A stretch of DNA of 25,991 nucleotides, taken from NCBI GenBank assembly GCA_903905685.1, contig CAIVHI010000283.1:1-25991 (forward strand), in the 5' to 3' direction. Positions 8,124 through 15,973 of this stretch are shown here, one piece after another; within the stretch, counting starts at the first letter, position 1, and the number at the start of each line of letters is the position of its first letter. The translations under genes were made by a program, and so were the position numbers. The notes under the pieces are model-generated. The model saw nothing but the letters and a program-made list of their open reading frames with translations, did no database searches and had not been told where the DNA came from. This stretch comes from an uncultured Bacteroidota bacterium. GTDB taxonomy: Bacteria > Bacteroidota > Bacteroidia > Chitinophagales > Chitinophagaceae.

Positions 8124-8127
8124 CAGG

Positions 8128-9993
8128 ATGTTTAAGGAATATGATGTGGTTGTGGTAGGTGCGGGGCATGCGGGATGTGAGGCTGCTGCTGCTGCTGCCA
8201 ATATGGGCTCGAAGGTTTTGCTTATCACGATGAATATGCAGACCATAGCCCAAATGAGTTGCAATCCGGCAATGGGTGGTATTGCTAAGGGGCAGATAGT
8301 TAGGGAGATTGATGCTCTTGGTGGTTATAGCGGTATTGTTAGTGACCGAAGTCTCATTCAATTTAGGATGCTGAATAGATCGAAGGGTCCGGGGATGTGG
8401 AGTCCGCGTACACAAAACGATAGGATGCTGTTTGCAGGGGTTTGGAGGGAGATGCTGGAGGCTACTAAGAATGTTGATTTCTTTCAGGATATGGTAAAGG
8501 GACTAATTGTTTCACGTGGAACAATTAAGGGTGTGGTGACCGGGATGGGTATCGAAATTGCTGCAAAGAGTGTGATCCTTACCAGTGGCACCTTTCTAAA
8601 TGGCATCATTCATATTGGGGAGAAACAATTTGGTGGTGGCAGGATAGGGGAGAAAGGTGCAACGGGAATAACCGAACAACTTGTAGAACATGGGTTTGAA
8701 GCCGGGCGACTCAAGACCGGTACTCCCCCCCGAATAGACGGTAGAAGCTTGGACTATACCAAAATGGAGGTTCAACATGGCGACGATGAAATAGTGGGCT
8801 TCTCCTACCTACCCGTAAAGAAGATTGCTGCTCCGCAGCAAAGGTGTTGCCACATCACTTATACCTCTCCCGAAGTACACGAAATTCTTAAAACGGGGTT
8901 CGAACAATCGCCTATGTACCAAGGTCGCATCAAGGGGAGTGGCCCGAGGTACTGCCCAAGTATAGAGGACAAGATAAATAGGTTTGCAGAGCGAGACCGC
9001 CATCAGCTCTTTGTGGAACCCGAGGGCTGGAATACGGTAGAGATTTATGTCAACGGCTTCAGTACGTCGCTTCCCGAAGACGTACAATATAAAGCATTGT
9101 CCAAAGTTCCGGGTTTTGAGAACTGCAAGTTCTTCCGCCCCGGCTACGCCATAGAGTACGATTACTTTCCGCCTACCCAGCTCAGTTTTACCCTGGAAAC
9201 CAAACTCATCAGCAACCTTTATTTTGCCGGACAGATAAACGGAACCACAGGTTATGAGGAAGCAGCGTGCCAAGGGCTCATGGCAGGCATCAATGCACAC
9301 CGTAAAGTGCATGAAATGGAACCTGTTGTGCTGAAGCGAGATGAAGCCTATATAGGCGTGCTCATTGATGACCTCATCAATAAAGGTACCGATGAGCCCT
9401 ACCGCATGTTCACCAGTAGGGCAGAATTCAGGACTTTGCTAAGGCAGGATAACGCCGATATTCGGCTTACAGCCCTAGGGCACTCCATAGGTTTGGCTAC
9501 AGACGAAAGAATGGCACTTATGGTAGAAAAACGCGAAAAAACTGAGGAAATCATCCGTCTACTAACCACCTACACGATAGATCGGGATGTGAATCCATTC
9601 TTGGAAGAATTGGGATCTTCGTCGCTCACCGAAAAAACAAAGGCCGCCAAATTGTTGCTCCGTCCAGATGTTTACCTTAAAGACCTTATAAAAGCGGTGC
9701 CGGAACTTAACCGGCAGCTCGCCGACATAGACCCTTTGGTATTGGAGCAAGCCGAAATCAGGATCAAGTATGAGGTGTACTTGGAAAAGGAAAAAGAGTT
9801 GGCCAAAAAGATGGCCTCACTTGAAGACCTCAAGATTCCCGAGAATTTCAATTACTCCAAACTCACCGCTCTCTCTACCGAAGCCCGCCAGAAACTGGAT
9901 AAGATAAAGCCGGCTACGTTAGGGCAGGCCGGGCGCATAAGCGGCGTGAATCCAAGCGATGTGCAGATACTCCTGGTTTTCATGGGGCGATGA
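8128..9993 (+). CDS. mnmG: tRNA uridine-5-carboxymethylaminomethyl modification enzyme MnmG (GidA)
   Basis: 621 residues, full family length. With MnmE it installs the cmnm5 group on U34 of certain tRNAs, using FAD and methylene-tetrahydrofolate. The N-terminal FAD motif is VVVGAGHAGCEAA (Gly11, Gly13, Gly16). The two conserved Cys are Cys45 (MSCNPAMGG) and Cys276 (RYCPSIEDK). GYEEAACQGLMAG and the C-terminal LGQAGRISGVNPSDV block are typical. The ATG at 8128 is right for the FAD motif. A second parS site lies in codons 127-132. The first ~500 bases are G/T-rich, unlike the rest of the gene. The stop is followed in the same frame by recX. Confidence 0.98.
   Translation: MFKEYDVVVVGAGHAGCEAAAAAANMGSKVLLITMNMQTIAQMSCNPAMGGIAKGQIVREIDALGGYSGIVSDRSLIQFRMLNRSKGPGMWSPRTQNDRMLFAGVWREMLEATKNVDFFQDMVKGLIVSRGTIKGVVTGMGIEIAAKSVILTSGTFLNGIIHIGEKQFGGGRIGEKGATGITEQLVEHGFEAGRLKTGTPPRIDGRSLDYTKMEVQHGDDEIVGFSYLPVKKIAAPQQRCCHITYTSPEVHEILKTGFEQSPMYQGRIKGSGPRYCPSIEDKINRFAERDRHQLFVEPEGWNTVEIYVNGFSTSLPEDVQYKALSKVPGFENCKFFRPGYAIEYDYFPPTQLSFTLETKLISNLYFAGQINGTTGYEEAACQGLMAGINAHRKVHEMEPVVLKRDEAYIGVLIDDLINKGTDEPYRMFTSRAEFRTLLRQDNADIRLTALGHSIGLATDERMALMVEKREKTEEIIRLLTTYTIDRDVNPFLEELGSSSLTEKTKAAKLLLRPDVYLKDLIKAVPELNRQLADIDPLVLEQAEIRIKYEVYLEKEKELAKKMASLEDLKIPENFNYSKLTALSTEARQKLDKIKPATLGQAGRISGVNPSDVQILLVFMGR
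8508..8523. other. parS: parS site 2, inside mnmG
   Basis: TGTTTCACGTGGAACA matches TGTTNCACGTGNAACA exactly; the only departure from perfect symmetry is the T/G pair at the N positions. Flanking AAT and ATT extend the palindrome to 22 bases (8505-8526). It is read as codons 127-132 of mnmG (Ile-Val-Ser-Arg-Gly-Thr), so one sequence serves as both code and centromere. It is 472 bases from parS site 1. Confidence 0.83.
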
Positions 9994-10002
9994 GCCGGTT
10001 TT

Positions 10003-10488
10003 TTGTTGGAGTTGATTAACCTTTGTGCTGTGGAGATTAAGGAGGCGATTATTCACTATTGCAGGTATGCAGAGCGGTGCCACACAGAAGTGCGCCAAAA
10101 ACTGTGGGATTTGGGGTGTTCGGGCAATATGCTCGAGTCTTACATGGCCGATTTGATAGCCATGGACTTATTGAACGAAGAACGGTTTGCTAAGGCTTAT
10201 GCTCGCGGCAAGTTCCGCATGTTGCAATGGGGAAGGGTGAAAATAAAGGTGGGCTTACGCCAACGCAAGATATCGGAGTACTGCATTGCCAAGGCTATGA
10301 AGGAAATAGAACCCGAAGCCTACCAGCACACTTTGGAGAAACTCGCCGATAAAAAATTCCGCTCTTTGAAGTCGGCAGGTGGCAACCGGCACCACGAAAC
10401 CAAGGCCAAGATGGTGAGGTACTTACTTGGCAAAGGCTTCGAGCAAGACATCATAATAGATTTGGTCAATGTCATAATGGAAAAATAA
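10003..10488 (+). CDS. recX: Regulatory protein RecX
   Basis: 161 residues. RecX binds RecA filaments and modulates recombination. Family patterns are visible: YCRYAERCHTEVRQKLWDLG at the N-terminus, LNEERFAKAYARGKFRMLQWGRVKI in the middle, and RYLLGKGFEQDIIIDLV near the end. There is no ATG. Candidate starts are TTG at 10003, 10006 and 10012 (the last after GGAG) or GTG at 10030. The frame is the same as mnmG, separated only by its TGA at 9991. Co-transcription with mnmG is very likely. Confidence 0.9.
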   Translation: MLELINLCAVEIKEAIIHYCRYAERCHTEVRQKLWDLGCSGNMLESYMADLIAMDLLNEERFAKAYARGKFRMLQWGRVKIKVGLRQRKISEYCIAKAMKEIEPEAYQHTLEKLADKKFRSLKSAGGNRHHETKAKMVRYLLGKGFEQDIIIDLVNVIMEK

Positions 10489-10535
10489 TGACATTCCGCA
10501 AACATTTTCCACAGACAGCTACTGTGTTATAGTTA

Positions 10536-10543
10536 TATATTTG
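10536..10543 (+). promoter_or_regulatory. Candidate -7 promoter element of apaG
   Basis: TATATTTG matches TAnnTTTG exactly, 23 bases upstream of the apaG ATG. It predicts a start near 10550 and a short leader. No convincing -33 TTTG is seen at the usual spacing. Confidence 0.45.
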
Positions 10544-10566
10544 CAAAACAAGTAAAACGGAACCTT

Positions 10567-10953
10567 ATGGAGCAAAAGATAACGGAGGGAGTAAGTATAA
10601 AGGTGGTTACTTTTTACTTGGACGACCAGTCTCACGCCCTCAACAATGAATACTTTTTTGCCTACCGGATAACCATGCAAAACCTGTCGAAATTCCCGGT
10701 CAAGCTCCTAAGCCGCTACTGGGACATTTTTGATAGCAACGGTACCCGGAGAGTGGTGGAGGGAGATGGCGTGGTTGGGCAACAACCTACATTGGAACCC
10801 GGCCAAGAGTATAAATATACATCGGCCTGCAACCTTCGCACCGATATTGGGAAGATGGGCGGCTATTACGTTTTTGAAAACCTATTCGATAAGGGCAAAT
10901 TCAAGGTGCTGATTCCAGAATTCCAGCTGATAGTGCCAGCCAAATTCAACTGA
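10567..10953 (+). CDS. apaG: ApaG domain protein
   Basis: 128 residues. The block VVEGDGVVGQQPTLEPGQEYKYTSACNLRTDIGKMGGYY is the ApaG signature, with the preceding strand RYWDIFDSNG also typical. The fold is a fibronectin-III-like beta sandwich. In enterobacteria ApaG was linked to Co2+ resistance and Mg2+ efflux, but the molecular role is unclear. It is cytosolic and of normal length. It follows recX by 78 bases and has its own promoter-like element, so it may be independently transcribed. Confidence 0.94.
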   Translation: MEQKITEGVSIKVVTFYLDDQSHALNNEYFFAYRITMQNLSKFPVKLLSRYWDIFDSNGTRRVVEGDGVVGQQPTLEPGQEYKYTSACNLRTDIGKMGGYYVFENLFDKGKFKVLIPEFQLIVPAKFN

Positions 10954-10964
10954 GCCTAAATGGG

Positions 10965-12170
10965 TTGTGTAGGGTTGCACCGTTTATAGAGGTATTGTTT
11001 CAACATAAAGTGAGTGTTGTGAGGGTGATTTTTGTGGTTGTTTTTTTGGGCTCCTTTGTTACGGCCATAGCCCAGCCGATTTTCAATGCCCCCGATTTTC
11101 AGACCATCCCCTTGGGTACCGATAGTTGCCTGATTTCAAGGGCAGGAAGCTCTTTACCCGTACTTATGCCCGACTTCGGCGGAGTTTGGGATTTGGCCGG
11201 AATAGCCGATTCGGACGTGTTTCCGCAAACCACCCACTTGCCTGATGCAGACTACCACTATGCCGATTCCGTGCATCTTCCCATTGCCGGAGAACAATAT
11301 GGGGCTGCGTTACGGCTCGACATCAATCCCGTCGGTATTCAGGAATTTGGACGAGGGATAGCGGCATCGTCGTATTCCCTGTTTCTGCAGACGGCAGGGC
11401 TGACCGATACGTTGTGGATTGATGGCCAGTTTGACCGGTACAGTATACCGAGAACCACCCTAAGGTTCCCGGCCAATTATGGGAGCAATTGGATTTCTAC
11501 CTACTTCAGCGACCTGCATTTACGCGTGTCGTTGGAGATGGATGCGATAGTGGATATGCCCGGTGTGGTTAGGGAATATGTAGTTGAAAATAGGAAAGTG
11601 GCGGGATGGGGCAAAATGCGGGTAAAGGATGCCCAAGGGCACCCATCGGCATTCTTCGATGTGCTTCAAATCAGTGTGGTTCGGTCGACAATAGACAGCG
11701 TCCTTATGCAGGACACCATTAGGAATCCCGTAATGTCGCTCATCTTACGGGTACCACAAGGCAAGCGGGACACCCAATATAGGCAGGAGTTCGTTATGGC
11801 CGGTTCTTTGTTGCCGCTTGCCGAAGCCTATTTTGCATCGGCCACCATCATCACACCTTACCGGATAACTACACTCACCCGTGCCGGAATGAATGTGGTT
11901 CCCGACATGGGAATGCCGAATGCAAGCTGGTTGGTTTACCCTAATCCTTGTTCAGCCGGAGGAATGCTCTTTGGAGTGCCCGGTTCAGGGGTGGGTCAAC
12001 TTGGGTTGGATGATGCGCTACTGTTGGATCAATGCGGTAGAAGCCGAAAGATTGCGTTGAGCATTGGAGGCGGCGGCTGGCACCTTCCAGACCATCTTGA
12101 ACCCGGCAACTATACGTTCTATCCCTATGGCACGGTTAATGCGGGGGTTCCTATTACCGTTCTACGATAG
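10965..12170 (+). CDS. Secreted protein with degenerate T9SS C-terminal domain
   Basis: About 400 residues, not recognised as any family. A signal peptide is clear (RVIFVVVFLGSFVTAIAQ). No ATG is available: the frame can begin at TTG 10965, or at GTG 11010 or 11019, which would give a more normal signal peptide. The central part is beta-rich, mentioning no catalytic motif I know. The C-terminus keeps the features of a T9SS type A domain (WLVYPNPCSAGG, then LLLDQCGR, LEPGNYTFYP and final ITVLR) in diverged form, so export by the Por system is likely. It begins 11 bases after apaG, so it may share its transcript. Confidence 0.75.
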   Translation: MCRVAPFIEVLFQHKVSVVRVIFVVVFLGSFVTAIAQPIFNAPDFQTIPLGTDSCLISRAGSSLPVLMPDFGGVWDLAGIADSDVFPQTTHLPDADYHYADSVHLPIAGEQYGAALRLDINPVGIQEFGRGIAASSYSLFLQTAGLTDTLWIDGQFDRYSIPRTTLRFPANYGSNWISTYFSDLHLRVSLEMDAIVDMPGVVREYVVENRKVAGWGKMRVKDAQGHPSAFFDVLQISVVRSTIDSVLMQDTIRNPVMSLILRVPQGKRDTQYRQEFVMAGSLLPLAEAYFASATIITPYRITTLTRAGMNVVPDMGMPNASWLVYPNPCSAGGMLFGVPGSGVGQLGLDDALLLDQCGRSRKIALSIGGGGWHLPDHLEPGNYTFYPYGTVNAGVPITVLR

Positions 12171-12362
12171 GTTATTTTGCAGGCAGCAGCGGCATTGATC
12201 GCCTCAAGATTGTTGAAAAGTAAATGAAATGAATATAATTCGGTCTATAGGTATGGACCTGTGGCAACGGTGCAATTGGGGTAGGGGAGAATTTTTTTTG
12301 GAGCGGGCAATCTTCCAAAACAATACCTAACTTTATACTCACAACATCAACCGAATCAGTAT

Positions 12363-13538
12363 ATGCAGGATGCATTCATAGTTGCCGGTTATAGAACAGC
12401 CATCACCAAATCGAAACGTGGAGCCTTCCGTTTTTACAGGCCCGATGATTTGGCAGTAACCGTAATCAAGGGATTGATGGCGGCCGTGCCACAGTTGGAC
12501 GCAGCCTTGGTAGACGACGTCATTGTGGGCAATGCGGTGCCTGAGGCCGAACAAGGACTACAGGTGGGTAGGGTGATAGCCAACTGCGCCCTTGGCGACA
12601 GTGTACCCGGCTTCACCATCAATCGTTACTGCGGGTCCGGGCTGGAGGCCATAGCCATTGCAACGGCCAAGATTCGCATGGGTTTTGCGGAATGCATCAT
12701 AGCGGGTGGCACGGAGAGCATGAGCCTCGTGCCGACGGCAGGTTGGCGCACCATGCCCAATTTCGAAATAGCGAAAGAGCACGGCGACTACTACCTGAGT
12801 ATGGGCCTAACGGCAGAGGAAGTGGCTAAAGATTTCAAGGTAAGTCGTGAAGACCAGGATGCCTTTGCATTCCGCTCGCATCAGCGCGCGCTCGAGGCCA
12901 TCAAGCAAGGCTATTTTAAAGCAAGCATTTTGCCGGTAACGGTGCAAGAGGTTTATCTGGACAAAAAGAACAAACGGGCTGAGCGCAGTGTGGTTGTGGA
13001 TACCGACGAAGGGCCGCGCGCAGACACCTCGATAGAGCAATTGGCCAAGCTACCCGCCGTTTTTGCTGCCGGTGGTTCGGTTACGGCAGGTAATTCGTCC
13101 CAAACGTCGGACGGGGCGGCATTCACCATTGTAATGAGTGAGCGCATGATGCAGCGTCTCGGGCTGACACCTATGGGGCGATTGGTGAATTGTGCCTGCG
13201 CAGGTGTAGACCCAAGAGTAATGGGTATTGGCCCCATAAAGGCCGTTCCTAAAGTATTGAAACAAGCCGGTATGAGCCTGTCGGACATCAATTTGATTGA
13301 GCTTAATGAGGCGTTTGCGTCACAGTCTTTGGCAGTGATTCGGGAGCTTGGGTTGGATACCGACAAAGTCAACATCAACGGCGGGGCTATATCGCTTGGG
13401 CATCCTTTGGGCTGTACCGGGGCCAAGCTGACCGTCCAATTGTTGCACGACCTCAAACGTACCGGTGGCAAATATGGAATGGTAACTGCCTGCATTGGTG
13501 GAGGCCAAGGGATAGCCGGCATCATAGAACGCTTTTAA
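12363..13538 (+). CDS. Thiolase (acetyl-CoA C-acyltransferase, FadA-type)
   Basis: 391 residues, full thiolase length. It joins or cleaves acyl-CoA by Claisen chemistry in beta-oxidation or acetoacetyl-CoA formation. Nucleophile Cys90 lies in NRYCGSGLEA, and His347 (GHPLGCTG) and catalytic Cys377 (ACIGGGQG) complete the site. NEAFASQSLAV is also typical. Whether it acts as a degradative 3-ketoacyl-CoA thiolase or a biosynthetic acetyltransferase cannot be told from sequence alone. No other fatty-acid oxidation genes adjoin it. The 192 bases upstream hold a weak promoter-like TAACTTTA at 12328. Confidence 0.95.
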   Translation: MQDAFIVAGYRTAITKSKRGAFRFYRPDDLAVTVIKGLMAAVPQLDAALVDDVIVGNAVPEAEQGLQVGRVIANCALGDSVPGFTINRYCGSGLEAIAIATAKIRMGFAECIIAGGTESMSLVPTAGWRTMPNFEIAKEHGDYYLSMGLTAEEVAKDFKVSREDQDAFAFRSHQRALEAIKQGYFKASILPVTVQEVYLDKKNKRAERSVVVDTDEGPRADTSIEQLAKLPAVFAAGGSVTAGNSSQTSDGAAFTIVMSERMMQRLGLTPMGRLVNCACAGVDPRVMGIGPIKAVPKVLKQAGMSLSDINLIELNEAFASQSLAVIRELGLDTDKVNINGGAISLGHPLGCTGAKLTVQLLHDLKRTGGKYGMVTACIGGGQGIAGIIERF

Positions 13539-13665
13539 CCTACACCTTCCATATTATTAATTTCTTAACGGCCAAAGGGAGGGAAAATTCGGGTAAAGAA
13601 TATAAAAAATACAGTACCTTTAAGCCCAATTTAAGGAAACCAGCAAAATCCCGGAGAGAATTCCG

Positions 13666-13673
13666 TACTTTTG
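13666..13673 (+). promoter_or_regulatory. Candidate -7 promoter element of the first beta-barrel gene
   Basis: TACTTTTG matches TAnnTTTG exactly, 41 bases upstream of the ATG at 13715. No clear -33 TTTG is present. Confidence 0.45.
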
Positions 13674-13714
13674 TAGGTTACATTTTTGTCCTACATTGAA
13701 AACCAATTAAGATT

Positions 13715-14416
13715 ATGAGAAGCACAAGTTTACTCGTTGCCATCTTTACCTTGTTTTTCCATTCCCTTACCATTGGGCAGGAAAAATCCGACAATTCATC
13801 CGTGGGTTCATTTGGCGTTCAAGCCGGGGCCAATTTCAGCATGGTTGAGGGAACACCTTGGAAGCCTAAATTCAATCCTGGGGCATTCGGAGGCGTCTAC
13901 AAGAGTTTTAGGCGCGGCAACAACGGATTCAGGATTGAGCTGAATGTAGCGCAAGGCCATTTTACTACTATGCACCCTGCGTCGTACGTGCCAGGTATAA
14001 AAAAGGTCTATACCGACCCGACTTTCGATACCGTACAACCGGGCGACTTCAATACCCTGTATGTGAGGATTCCATTGTTGGGTGAGTTCAGGGTATACAA
14101 AACGCTCTACTTCCTGTTGGGCCCCGAATACAGCATGCTAATGTCCATCAAGGACAACAACGGTGCTTTTACCACAGACTATGCCACCAACGGTGGTGCG
14201 GGCAACATTTTCAAAACCGGCTGCCTCATGGGCGATGTTGGGTTTCATGTAGTGCTCAAACAACGTATCATTTTCGGTACACGGTTGAGCGTAGGTTTGG
14301 GTTCTATCAACAAACAGGCTTCCAGCCCCGCCAACAACAACTTCCGCGACTATGGTGGTTGGAAATTGTGGAGCTCTGAAACCTATCTCGGATTCAACCT
14401 TAGTGGCAACGAATAG
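13715..14416 (+). CDS. Outer-membrane beta-barrel protein (PorT-like family)
   Basis: 233 residues. A signal peptide ends near residue 21 (SLTIGQ). The rest alternates short amphipathic strands with a GVQAGANFS opening strand, a KPKFNPGAFGGVYKSF strand pair, VRIPLLGEFRVY and a final aromatic strand (TYLGFNL). This is the layout of the outer-membrane beta-barrel family that includes PorT. The cargo or role is unknown. The next gene has the same architecture, which suggests a tandem duplication or shared role; their separation of 58 bases suggests one transcript. Confidence 0.82.
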   Translation: MRSTSLLVAIFTLFFHSLTIGQEKSDNSSVGSFGVQAGANFSMVEGTPWKPKFNPGAFGGVYKSFRRGNNGFRIELNVAQGHFTTMHPASYVPGIKKVYTDPTFDTVQPGDFNTLYVRIPLLGEFRVYKTLYFLLGPEYSMLMSIKDNNGAFTTDYATNGGAGNIFKTGCLMGDVGFHVVLKQRIIFGTRLSVGLGSINKQASSPANNNFRDYGGWKLWSSETYLGFNLSGNE

Positions 14417-14474
14417 TAGGCGGCAACAGTTATTAATCTTCACCAAAAAACTAAAATCTTATCAGGGAGTATTT

Positions 14475-15140
14475 ATGAAAAAAGCAATTCTGACATTATC
14501 ACTCTTTGCTTCTGCAGTTTCAGCAACTTTTGCACAAATTCCAGGGGTATCAAAGGTTACCAAGGCATTGCCTAAACCGCTTGTAGGTATTAAGATAGGT
14601 GGAAACTTCAACCAACTAAGCACCTCGGCATCGGCCTTGGCTCAGAACTACAAGCCTAGCTTCCTACCTGGGGCATTTGTAGGGCTGCGTAAAGGCAGTT
14701 GGGGGATTCGTGTTGAGGGCATCATCAATTTTGCCAAATACGACTACTCCTTTCAAAGTGTCAGCAACAATAGCCTAACCAATGGCACTTTCAGCAATGT
14801 ATACCTCGATATACCTGTATTGCTGGAATACAAAATCATTTCCAGAATTTGGGCACAAGCAGGCTTGCAATTCAGCCGCACGCTCTCGGTTAAATCGGTA
14901 GCAAGCGGCAACGAACCTGCCCTCGCCGATCCCAAGTCCTATTTCCAACCCAATGCCTATTCGGGCGTTGTTGGTTTGGAAGCCCGCCTACCGGTACATT
15001 TGGTTTTGGGTGCAAGGTATATCCTCGGCTTTACCGACCTGAATGCCATGAATACCAGTGTGTCGAACGATTATACCAATGCAAGTGGTGCTTGGAAAGC
15101 GCGTACTGCACAGATATATGTAGGTTTCCGGTTTATCTGA
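14475..15140 (+). CDS. Outer-membrane beta-barrel protein (PorT-like family), second copy
   Basis: 221 residues from the ATG at 14475. This start is preferred over upstream in-frame codons because it opens a textbook signal peptide (MKKAILTLSLFASAVSATFA) and follows AGGGAG at a good distance. The mature part shows the same pattern as its neighbour: GIKIGGNFNQLS, KPSFLPGAFVGLRKG, then VYLDIPVLLEYK and a terminal QIYVGFRF strand. Both proteins resemble each other in strand order but sequence identity looks modest. Function unknown. A strong terminator follows the stop. Confidence 0.85.
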   Translation: MKKAILTLSLFASAVSATFAQIPGVSKVTKALPKPLVGIKIGGNFNQLSTSASALAQNYKPSFLPGAFVGLRKGSWGIRVEGIINFAKYDYSFQSVSNNSLTNGTFSNVYLDIPVLLEYKIISRIWAQAGLQFSRTLSVKSVASGNEPALADPKSYFQPNAYSGVVGLEARLPVHLVLGARYILGFTDLNAMNTSVSNDYTNASGAWKARTAQIYVGFRFI

Positions 15141-15156
15141 TTCGAGAAAACATCAT

Positions 15157-15195
15157 AAAAAAGGGCTGCTTCACCTGCTGAAGCAGCCCTTTTTT
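15157..15195. terminator. Bidirectional intrinsic terminator
   Basis: Arms GGGCTGCTTCA (15163-15173) and TGAAGCAGCCC (15179-15189) pair perfectly over 11 bases around CCTGC. They are flanked by A6 on the left and T6 on the right, so the hairpin can stop transcripts from both strands. It lies between the convergent ends of the beta-barrel gene and the ABC ATPase gene. Confidence 0.93.
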
Positions 15196-15249
15196 ATGTT
15201 TATCATTTAAGGAATCGGCGCAGCCATAGACAGCATAACGTCCCAAACC

Positions 15250-15933
15250 CTATTGCTTCTTATCAGTCTCCACCAGCCCATCCCTGATACGTATCACCCT
15301 ACGGGTATAGGCGGCGATGTCTTCTTCATGGGTAACCAGCACCACGGTATTGCCGCCTTCGTGTATCTTACCGAACAAGTCCATGATTTCCACACTGGTC
15401 TTGCTGTCCAAGTTTCCCGTGGGCTCATCGGCCAGCAAGATGGATGGGTTGTTGATGAGGGCACGCGCAATAGCCACCCGTTGGCTTTGTCCGCCCGACA
15501 GTTCGTTGGGTTTGTGGTGGCCTCGTTCTCCCAGCCCTACTTTCTCCAACATGAGGCGCGCACGTTCTTCGCGGTCTTTCTTGCTCACGCCGGCATATAC
15601 CAGCGGCAATGCCACGTTCTCCCATGCCGTCAGGCGGGGTAGAAGATTGAATTGTTGGAATACGAAGCCTATTTCCACATTGCGCACATCGGCGAGTGCA
15701 TCGTCGGCCATTTTACTCACATCCTTTCCATTCAGGATGTACTCGCCTCCCGATGGGGAATCGAGACAGCCCAAAATGTTCATCAAAGTCGATTTACCGG
15801 AGCCCGATGGCCCCATCAATGCCACATATTCGTTATCGGCTATCAACAGGTTGATGCCCTTCAGTACGGGTAATTCCTGACTTCCCAAGAAATAACTCTT
15901 CCGGATATCGTTGAGACGGATTACTTCTTTCAT
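15250..15933 (-). CDS. ABC transporter ATP-binding protein (LolD/MacB type)
   Basis: 227 residues. Walker A GPSGSGKST at 41-49, Q-loop Gln93, signature LSGGQ at 145-149, Walker B ILLADEP with Asp169 and Glu170, and H-loop His202 are all intact. The LGCLDSPSGGEYILNGKDVSKM stretch is characteristic of the MacB/LolD/FtsE branch, which drives lipoprotein release or mechanotransmission type exporters. No matching FtsX-like permease is in the window, so the partner must be elsewhere. It is transcribed divergently from ispE with only 53 bases between the starts. Confidence 0.94.
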   Translation of the reverse strand: MKEVIRLNDIRKSYFLGSQELPVLKGINLLIADNEYVALMGPSGSGKSTLMNILGCLDSPSGGEYILNGKDVSKMADDALADVRNVEIGFVFQQFNLLPRLTAWENVALPLVYAGVSKKDREERARLMLEKVGLGERGHHKPNELSGGQSQRVAIARALINNPSILLADEPTGNLDSKTSVEIMDLFGKIHEGGNTVVLVTHEEDIAAYTRRVIRIRDGLVETDKKQ

Positions 15934-15961
15934 TAAAGCGACCGTTTTTGCCGGGCGTTTC

Positions 15962-15969
15962 CAAAATTA
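15962..15969 (-). promoter_or_regulatory. Candidate -7 promoter element of the ABC ATPase gene
   Basis: TAATTTTG on the minus strand matches TAnnTTTG exactly and ends 28 bases upstream of the ATG at 15933. Only four bases separate it from the ispE element on the other strand. Confidence 0.5.
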
Positions 15970-15973
15970 CACA

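Larger units (their letters stand above)
7573..8127. other. Gene-free G/T-rich region with DnaA boxes and parS: candidate oriC
   Basis: 555 bases with no credible gene, between nadA (minus) and mnmG (plus). It holds exact DnaA boxes at 7702-7710 and, inverted, at 7839-7847. A one-mismatch box (TTTTACACA) is at 7582-7590. There are inverted repeats at 7587-7650 and 7899-7930. An AT-rich stretch at about 7920-8035 could be an unwinding element, and a perfect parS lies at 8035-8052. The plus strand is strikingly rich in G and T. Proximity of mnmG (gidA) to oriC is known in several phyla. Against the call: few exact DnaA boxes, no dnaA gene in view, and no skew computed. Confidence 0.5.

Noticed and set aside
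7993..8415. 140-residue minus-strand open frame across parS and the mnmG start
   Set aside because: It is antisense to the well-supported mnmG N-terminus, has low-complexity Thr/Asn/Leu-rich sequence without family likeness, and covers the palindrome and promoter region.
14352..14474. N-terminal extension of the second beta-barrel protein
   Set aside because: It overlaps the end of the previous gene and would bury a clear signal peptide that starts at 14475.
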